64,000 nucleotides of DNA from Bacillus infantis NRRL B-14911 (GTDB lineage Bacteria > Bacillota > Bacilli > Bacillales > Cytobacillaceae), in NCBI RefSeq assembly GCF_000473245.1, contig NC_022524.1, positions 458,501 through 522,500 of the forward strand. The letters run 5' to 3'. How positions within the stretch are numbered: position 1 is the first letter of the stretch; every line of letters begins with the position of its first letter. Under the pieces are notes generated by a model. The model was given only the letters and a program-made list of their open reading frames with translations, searched no databases and was not told the origin of the DNA. Positions 59,794 to 64,000 of this stretch are shown here, piece by piece. Position numbers and translations under genes: made by a program.

Positions 59794-60698
59794 TGGCGTT
59801 ATTAAAGGCAGATGATCTAGTAAAAAGATTTGGAAATATGAATGCTGTTAAAGGAATCAATTTTTATATTGAAGAAGGCAGATGCGTTTCTTTACTTGGA
59901 CCAAATGGAGCAGGAAAAACAACGACATTAAAAATGCTATCCGGATTGCTGGAGCCAACTTCAGGAAGCATTGATTTTAAAGGGAAAAAAGCAAAGGATT
60001 TAAGGCAGTTCATTGGGTATTTACCTCAATATCCTGCTTTCTTTAATTGGATGAGCGGAAAGGAGTTTCTTATTTTCGCCGGCCAATTAGCAAAGCTGAG
60101 TCGGAAAGAAGCGGAGATAAGAAGTGAAGAATTACTTGAACGGGTGGGTCTGGCGGATGCGAAGAAAAGAAGAATAAGGGGGTATTCAGGCGGAATGAAG
60201 CAGCGGCTTGGATTGGCACAGGCACTCATTCACCGTCCAAGCCTGCTTATTTTAGATGAGCCTGTTTCAGCACTCGACCCGCTTGGGAGACGGGAAGTAT
60301 TGGACATGATGAGGGAGATTAAAGAGGAAACCACCATTCTCTTCTCAACGCATGTCCTTCACGATGCAGAAGAAATAAGTGACGACATTCTTATCATGCA
60401 TGCAGGGGAAATTGCGGCATCAGGCAGCCTGGGAAGTGTAATGGCAGAGTATCAGCAGCCTATTATTCAAGTTGAATTCGAATCGCCGGCAGCCGATTGG
60501 CTTAAGAGCATAGCAGATTACGGCTTTGTATCTGAAGTAAACACCCAGGGCAATAAGGCGAGCATTGTATTAAAAGATATGGTAGAAGCAAAGCAAAAAT
60601 TGTTAAAAGATATCGTGGACCTCGAACTCCCGATCCGTAAGTTCGAGGTTTCCCAGACGACATTAGAGGATTTATTTATGAAAGTGGTGAAATCATGA
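59793..60698 (+). CDS. ABC transporter ATP-binding protein (YxlF-like)
   Basis: 301 residues. Walker A GPNGAGKTTT, signature YSGGMKQRLGLAQAL, Walker B LLILDEPVSALDPLG and switch His in STHVLHDAEE. Start overlaps the stop of the preceding small gene, and its end overlaps the permease start by 4 nt (ATGA), so the three are translationally coupled. In B. subtilis YxlEFG acts with YxlCD on SigY; sigY and yxlCD homologues are not in this operon. Confidence 0.94.
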   Translation: MALLKADDLVKRFGNMNAVKGINFYIEEGRCVSLLGPNGAGKTTTLKMLSGLLEPTSGSIDFKGKKAKDLRQFIGYLPQYPAFFNWMSGKEFLIFAGQLAKLSRKEAEIRSEELLERVGLADAKKRRIRGYSGGMKQRLGLAQALIHRPSLLILDEPVSALDPLGRREVLDMMREIKEETTILFSTHVLHDAEEISDDILIMHAGEIAASGSLGSVMAEYQQPIIQVEFESPAADWLKSIADYGFVSEVNTQGNKASIVLKDMVEAKQKLLKDIVDLELPIRKFEVSQTTLEDLFMKVVKS

Positions 60699-61474
60699 CA
60701 CAATGGACTGTTCTTTATCGAAAAGAAATGCTGGAAATGGCACGGAATTATAAAATCTTATGGATTCCCATTGTCTTTATTTTGCTGGGTGTGATGCAGC
60801 CGGTCAGTTCATACTATATGCCGGAAATTTTAGATACTTTTGGCGGTCTTCCAGAAGGTACAATCCTGGAAATGCCTGTTCCAACTGGCGGGGAAGTATT
60901 AATGGCGGTTCTATCCAATTATGGAATGCTGGGTGTACTTATTCTTGTATTGAGTGCAATGGGTGTCGTATCTGCAGAAAGACAGAGTGGGGCAGCGGGT
61001 ATGGTGATGATTAAACCAGTTCCTTATTCCTCGTATATATTATCGAAATGGGCCGGGTTACTGACCATCACACTTCTTTCATTGTTTATCGGATATGCAG
61101 CTTCCTGGTATTATACGAAGATACTCATTGAAACAGTCGCTGTTGGGCAGGTATTTCAAAGTGCAGCGATCTACAGCATATGGTTAATTTTTGTTGTTAC
61201 ACTAACGCTGTTTTTTAGCACGGTCATGAAAGGAAATGCCAGTGCCGCTTTTCTTACAATCCTTGTGGCCTTTGGTCTTTCGACGGTTACAAGCTTTCTG
61301 GAAAAGTATATGAAATGGAGTCCGGCTGCAATGACTGAGCACACAGGACAGGTCTTGCTGTCAGGGGAACTGGATTCCAGTTTCTTGCCAGCCTTAATAA
61401 CAACTATTGCTATTATCATCGTCATTCTTATCTCATCCATACAAATCTTTAAGCAAAAAGAGCTTTTGGAATGA
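60695..61474 (+). CDS. ABC-2 type permease (YxlG-like)
   Basis: 259 residues, the same length as B. subtilis YxlG. Six membrane segments; an outside loop with YYMPEILDTFGGLPEGTILEM and the coupling stretch SAERQSGAAGMVMIKPVPYSSYILSKW are typical of NosY-type ABC-2 permeases. Partner of the preceding ATPase; substrate unknown. Its TGA coincides with the start of a palindromic element. Confidence 0.92.
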   Translation: MTQWTVLYRKEMLEMARNYKILWIPIVFILLGVMQPVSSYYMPEILDTFGGLPEGTILEMPVPTGGEVLMAVLSNYGMLGVLILVLSAMGVVSAERQSGAAGMVMIKPVPYSSYILSKWAGLLTITLLSLFIGYAASWYYTKILIETVAVGQVFQSAAIYSIWLIFVVTLTLFFSTVMKGNASAAFLTILVAFGLSTVTSFLEKYMKWSPAAMTEHTGQVLLSGELDSSFLPALITTIAIIIVILISSIQIFKQKELLE

Positions 61475-61542
61475 GCCAAGGGGACAGGTCCCTTGGCTCG
61501 TTTTTAGGCTGTAGGCCATGGGGTCTGTCCCGGGGGCCTGTG
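61472..61542 (+). repeat. Palindromic intergenic element
   Basis: Begins on the TGA of the permease gene: GAGCCAAGGGGACAGGTCCC then TTGGCTCGTTTTT; right arm GGCCATGGGGTCTGTCCC. The last copy in the window. The rest of the 61475-62099 gap holds only the 55-residue ORF at 61796 and AT-rich sequence. Confidence 0.85.
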
Positions 61543-61795
61543 GAACATGTCACTCAAACTATAAATAGCTTGTTTAAATCAGCTGCCAAACAGAAGTATT
61601 AATGTTGGTGTTAACTATACAAATTCCTTTTTATTATTTCAATTTTAAAAAAGCAATAAGCAGGAGGTGACTTCTAACTCCTTGCATTCAAGTAAACGAA
61701 TGCCACAGATGAAGTTTTGAATATAGATATTTTCTACATTTAATTAAAATAAAGAGATCGGGAATTTGGTGGAGGAAATGGAGGCGGGGTAAGAA

Positions 61796-61963
61796 ATGAT
61801 TAGATTTATAATTAGATGGATTGGTGTGCTTATGACTACAAGTACAGTTCTTTTAATTGGATACGAAATAGTTAACGGATTTTTGGCTTTCATATATTTC
61901 ACAATAGGTGGCATTCTCATGTTTTTATTTAGAAATAAAAGTAAAAAAAGCATTTGGGAATAA
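61796..61963 (+). CDS. Small membrane protein (55 residues)
   Basis: ATG at 61796 about ten nt after GGAGG (GGAGGCGGGG). The product begins MIRFIIRWIGVLMTTSTVLL, has two membrane segments (about 4-24 and 28-46) and a basic C-terminus (FRNKSKKSIWE), so it is a plausible small inner-membrane protein with both ends inside. The frame on the opposite strand has no ribosome site. No family recognised. Confidence 0.55.
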   Translation: MIRFIIRWIGVLMTTSTVLLIGYEIVNGFLAFIYFTIGGILMFLFRNKSKKSIWE

Positions 61964-62099
61964 CTTTATTCTTGGGGCGGCATAAAGGCTGAGCTTTATT
62001 AAGGTGAATATATCTAAATAAAGTAAAGTTCTTGCAGGTCAAACAGGTGTTCTTGTCGAAGCTAGACATATGAAATTCATTTAATTAGGGGTGGAAACG

Positions 62100-62669
62100 A
62101 TGGCAGAGGTTTTGTTGTTACACCATGTTCTGGGCCGAACGAAAGGGATTGAAGCAATTGCCGATCAACTGAGAGATGCGGGGCATACTGTTCACGTGCC
62201 AGATTTATTTAAAGGCCGTGTATTTACCTCGCTGGAGGAAGGCTTGGCATTTGTGAAGGAAATTGGATTTGAAGAAGTGACGGCGCGCGGCGTTCGGGCA
62301 GCCACCGAGCTTTCACGCGATGTCGTCTATGCCGGTTTTTCACTCGGTGTCCCGGCAGCACAGCAGCTCGCTCAAACTCGTGAGGGTGCGAGAGGGGCAC
62401 TGTTTTTTCATGCATGCCTCCCGCCCTCAGTGTTCAAATCTGAGTGGCCGGCCGACTTGCCTGTGCAAATTCACGCCATGGACACAGATCCTTTCTTCGT
62501 TGAAGACGGTGACATCGACGCGGCCCGTGAGCTTGTGGCTTCGGCTGATCATGCTGAACTTTTTCTGTACGAAGGCAGGGAACATCTATTCACCGACAGC
62601 AGCTTACCGTCTTACGATGCTGTCGCGACGAAACTTGTGATCAAGAGGGTTCTCGACTTTCTCGCATAG
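62100..62669 (+). CDS. Dienelactone hydrolase-family protein
   Basis: 189 residues from the ATG at 62100 after GGGGTGG. An alpha/beta hydrolase with LLLHHVLGRTKGIEAIAD at the first strand and nucleophile elbow AGFSLG, where classical dienelactone hydrolase has Cys; acid Asp in AMDTDPFF and His in GREHLF. Such proteins cleave lactones or esters. Its codons (CGC, GCG, CTC, GTC) are richer in G+C than those of the neighbours, which suggests recent acquisition from a higher-GC source, perhaps an actinobacterium. Confidence 0.87.
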   Translation: MAEVLLLHHVLGRTKGIEAIADQLRDAGHTVHVPDLFKGRVFTSLEEGLAFVKEIGFEEVTARGVRAATELSRDVVYAGFSLGVPAAQQLAQTREGARGALFFHACLPPSVFKSEWPADLPVQIHAMDTDPFFVEDGDIDAARELVASADHAELFLYEGREHLFTDSSLPSYDAVATKLVIKRVLDFLA

Positions 62670-62704
62670 TTGCTAACAAAAAAAATTCACCAGAGCTTGA
62701 GCTG

Positions 62705-62727
62705 GCTGCCAAACCAGGCAGCTTTTC
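62705..62727 (+). terminator. Terminator of dienelactone hydrolase gene
   Basis: GCTGCC and GGCAGC around a 6-nt loop, followed by TTTTCTTATTT. Confidence 0.7.
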
Positions 62728-62828
62728 TTATTTGATTATAGAGCTGGTTAGTTAAATAACAAATGGATTTTAAACTGAACTATTTAGTTAGTCTAAAAAT
62801 CAAGGGACTATGAGGAGGGAATAAGCTG

Positions 62829-63347
62829 ATGGATTTGAGATATCCAATTGGCAATTTTCAATACGATGGTGAGATTACTAACAGCGTTACAAGGGATTGG
62901 ATATATGAGATTGAAATTTTACCAAGATTGCTGCGGGATGCTGTAAAGGACTTAGATGATGAACAGCTTGATACACCTTATCGTTCAGGTGGGTGGACTG
63001 TTCGACAAGTAATACATCACCTTGCAGATAGTCATATGAATGCCTACGTTCGATTTAAATTGGCTCTTACAGAAAAAACACCTGTCATTAAACCATACGA
63101 TGAAACGAATTGGGCGGAACTCTCTGATTATAAACTGCCAATTGATATCTCACTATCTTTGCTTGAAGCATTACACAAACGTTGGACTGGCCTTTTACGG
63201 AGTCTAATCCCAGCTGATATGGAAAAGACATTTATCCACCCGGATTCTGGTGAAGTTACAGTAGGCAAAAATATAGGAATCTACGCTTGGCACGGACGGC
63301 ACCATCTTGCACATATTACGTCTTTGTGTAATCGTGAGGGCTGGTAA
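62829..63347 (+). CDS. DinB/YfiT-like metal-dependent protein
   Basis: 172 residues. A DinB four-helix fold with the metal ligands His in [19 protein letters not shown] and HGRHHLAHI; start [11 protein letters not shown] and length match B. subtilis YfiT (BstA), structurally a nickel- or zinc-binding putative hydrolase or thiol transferase, related to bacillithiol transferases. The ATG at 62829 has AGGAGGG at 9 nt. Likely cytosolic and monocistronic. Confidence 0.92.
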   Translation: MDLRYPIGNFQYDGEITNSVTRDWIYEIEILPRLLRDAVKDLDDEQLDTPYRSGGWTVRQVIHHLADSHMNAYVRFKLALTEKTPVIKPYDETNWAELSDYKLPIDISLSLLEALHKRWTGLLRSLIPADMEKTFIHPDSGEVTVGKNIGIYAWHGRHHLAHITSLCNREGW

Positions 63348-63492
63348 TGGAAAAATAAGCATGGCAGGTACTGATACAGGGGTGTAAGCAGTCTTAATCG
63401 AATTGAGGAATCCTAAGTAAAGGTAAATAATCGCCAAAGGATTTGTTGAAGAATGATAGTTTTTACGTTGGCAATCAAAAGGAGGATGAATG

Positions 63493-64000
63493 ATGGTTTT
63501 ATACCAAAGACCAAGGAAAATAATATTAGATTTGGCAGTTACTTTAGATGGATTTATTGAAGGACCGAAAGGGGAAGTAGACTGGTGTATAATGGATCCT
63601 GATATGAACTTCAATAACTTCTTAAATGAAATCGATACTATCTTATATGGAAGAAAAAGTTATGATTTATGGGGTCAGTATATACCCGATACTGAAGTAT
63701 CTGATACTGAAAAAGAAGCTTGGGAATTGATCCACAGTAAAAAGAAATACGTGTTTTCAAGAGCACAAAATAAGTCCGAAAATAACGTTTTATTTATAAA
63801 TGAAGACATTAAGGAAGAAATAATCAAATTAAAGAACGAGCCTGGAAAAGATATTTGGCTCTATGGCGGGGCAAGTCTAATTACAACCTTTATAAACTTA
63901 AAGCTTGTAGATGAATTTAGATTGTCTGTTCATCCTGTTGTTCTAGGAGAAGGAAAACCCCTTTTTACTGACATTAAGCAACGGGTAAATCTAAAACTTG
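63493..64000 (+). CDS. Dihydrofolate reductase-like protein (RibD C-terminal family), partial
   Basis: The ATG at 63493 follows AAAGGAGG by 7 nt; the frame is open to the window end (169 full codons), so the 3' end is missing. The product begins MVLYQRPRKIILDLAVTLDG, and includes DWCIMD, ILYGRKSYDLWGQY, KYVFSRAQ, DIWLYGGASLITTFINLKLVDEF and HPVVLGEGKPLF, all characteristic of the RibD C-terminal/DHFR-like reductases such as YyaP and YwjB. These bind NADPH; the physiological substrate is unknown. Confidence 0.9.
   Translation, partial: MVLYQRPRKIILDLAVTLDGFIEGPKGEVDWCIMDPDMNFNNFLNEIDTILYGRKSYDLWGQYIPDTEVSDTEKEAWELIHSKKKYVFSRAQNKSENNVLFINEDIKEEIIKLKNEPGKDIWLYGGASLITTFINLKLVDEFRLSVHPVVLGEGKPLFTDIKQRVNLKL

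Noticed and set aside
61660-61720. 12-codon ORF (TTG, MHSSKRMPQMKF) after a perfect AGGAGGTGA
   Set aside because: It has a good ribosome site but is too short to judge; no downstream attenuator structure was seen, so I did not list it as a gene.

Overview
The window is a chromosomal segment of a low-to-mid GC Gram-positive bacterium of the family Bacillaceae. The evidence is strong AGGAGG-type ribosome binding sites, frequent GTG and TTG starts, SigB-like promoters, and gene families typical of Bacillus (YflT, YdhK, YwbD, YxlEFG and YvfRSTU types, Rrf2, HxlR, DUF4181, DUF4362). No rRNA, tRNA, phage, plasmid origin, transposase or CRISPR array was seen. The species cannot be fixed from this segment.

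Positions 1-32 kb are mostly housekeeping and stress genes: CorA, a PAS-GGDEF-EAL protein, a TipA/Mta-type MerR regulator, an HxlR regulator divergent from an efflux pump and aldo/keto reductase, a von Willebrand lipoprotein divergent from a glutathione peroxidase, a peptide transporter, a nitroreductase, a discriminating GlnRS, an esterase, a YwbD-type methyltransferase, a YflT-type stress protein, and a large TPR-dynamin GTPase. A four-gene ABC transporter plus two-component operon (YvfRSTU type) follows at 29.3-32.8 kb. Several of the stress genes have SigB-like promoters.

Positions 32.8-34.4 kb hold a non-coding tandem array of about 29 copies of a 53-bp unit, each containing a TACATGA/TCATGTA dyad. 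After an aspartokinase and a MarR/DUF3147 pair comes a six-gene operon at 38.1-45.1 kb, crtM-crtP-aldH-crtO-crtN-crtQ. It is the full gene set for a staphyloxanthin-type C30 glyco-carotenoid, and a SigB-like promoter (GTTTTT-N14-GGGTAT) lies just upstream.

Positions 45-64 kb are an accessory region of small unrelated cassettes: AraC regulator plus SDR, a methyltransferase, a collagen-like surface protein, ModA, a YdhK lipoprotein, an XRE-ABC operon, an ECF sigma/anti-sigma pair, a YxlEFG-type operon, acetyltransferases, a DinB-type protein and a partial DHFR-like reductase. Between 45.1 and 61.5 kb eleven intergenic spaces carry a dispersed palindromic element with core GGGGACAGGTCCC. Its first arm is an intrinsic terminator that often begins on the stop codon of the upstream gene, and its second arm is an inverted copy. 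It is tandemly amplified at two places and abuts a truncated DUF3995 pseudogene. This element, the 53-bp array and a family of tiny paralogous proteins near 20.6-21.1 kb are the least explained parts of the window.
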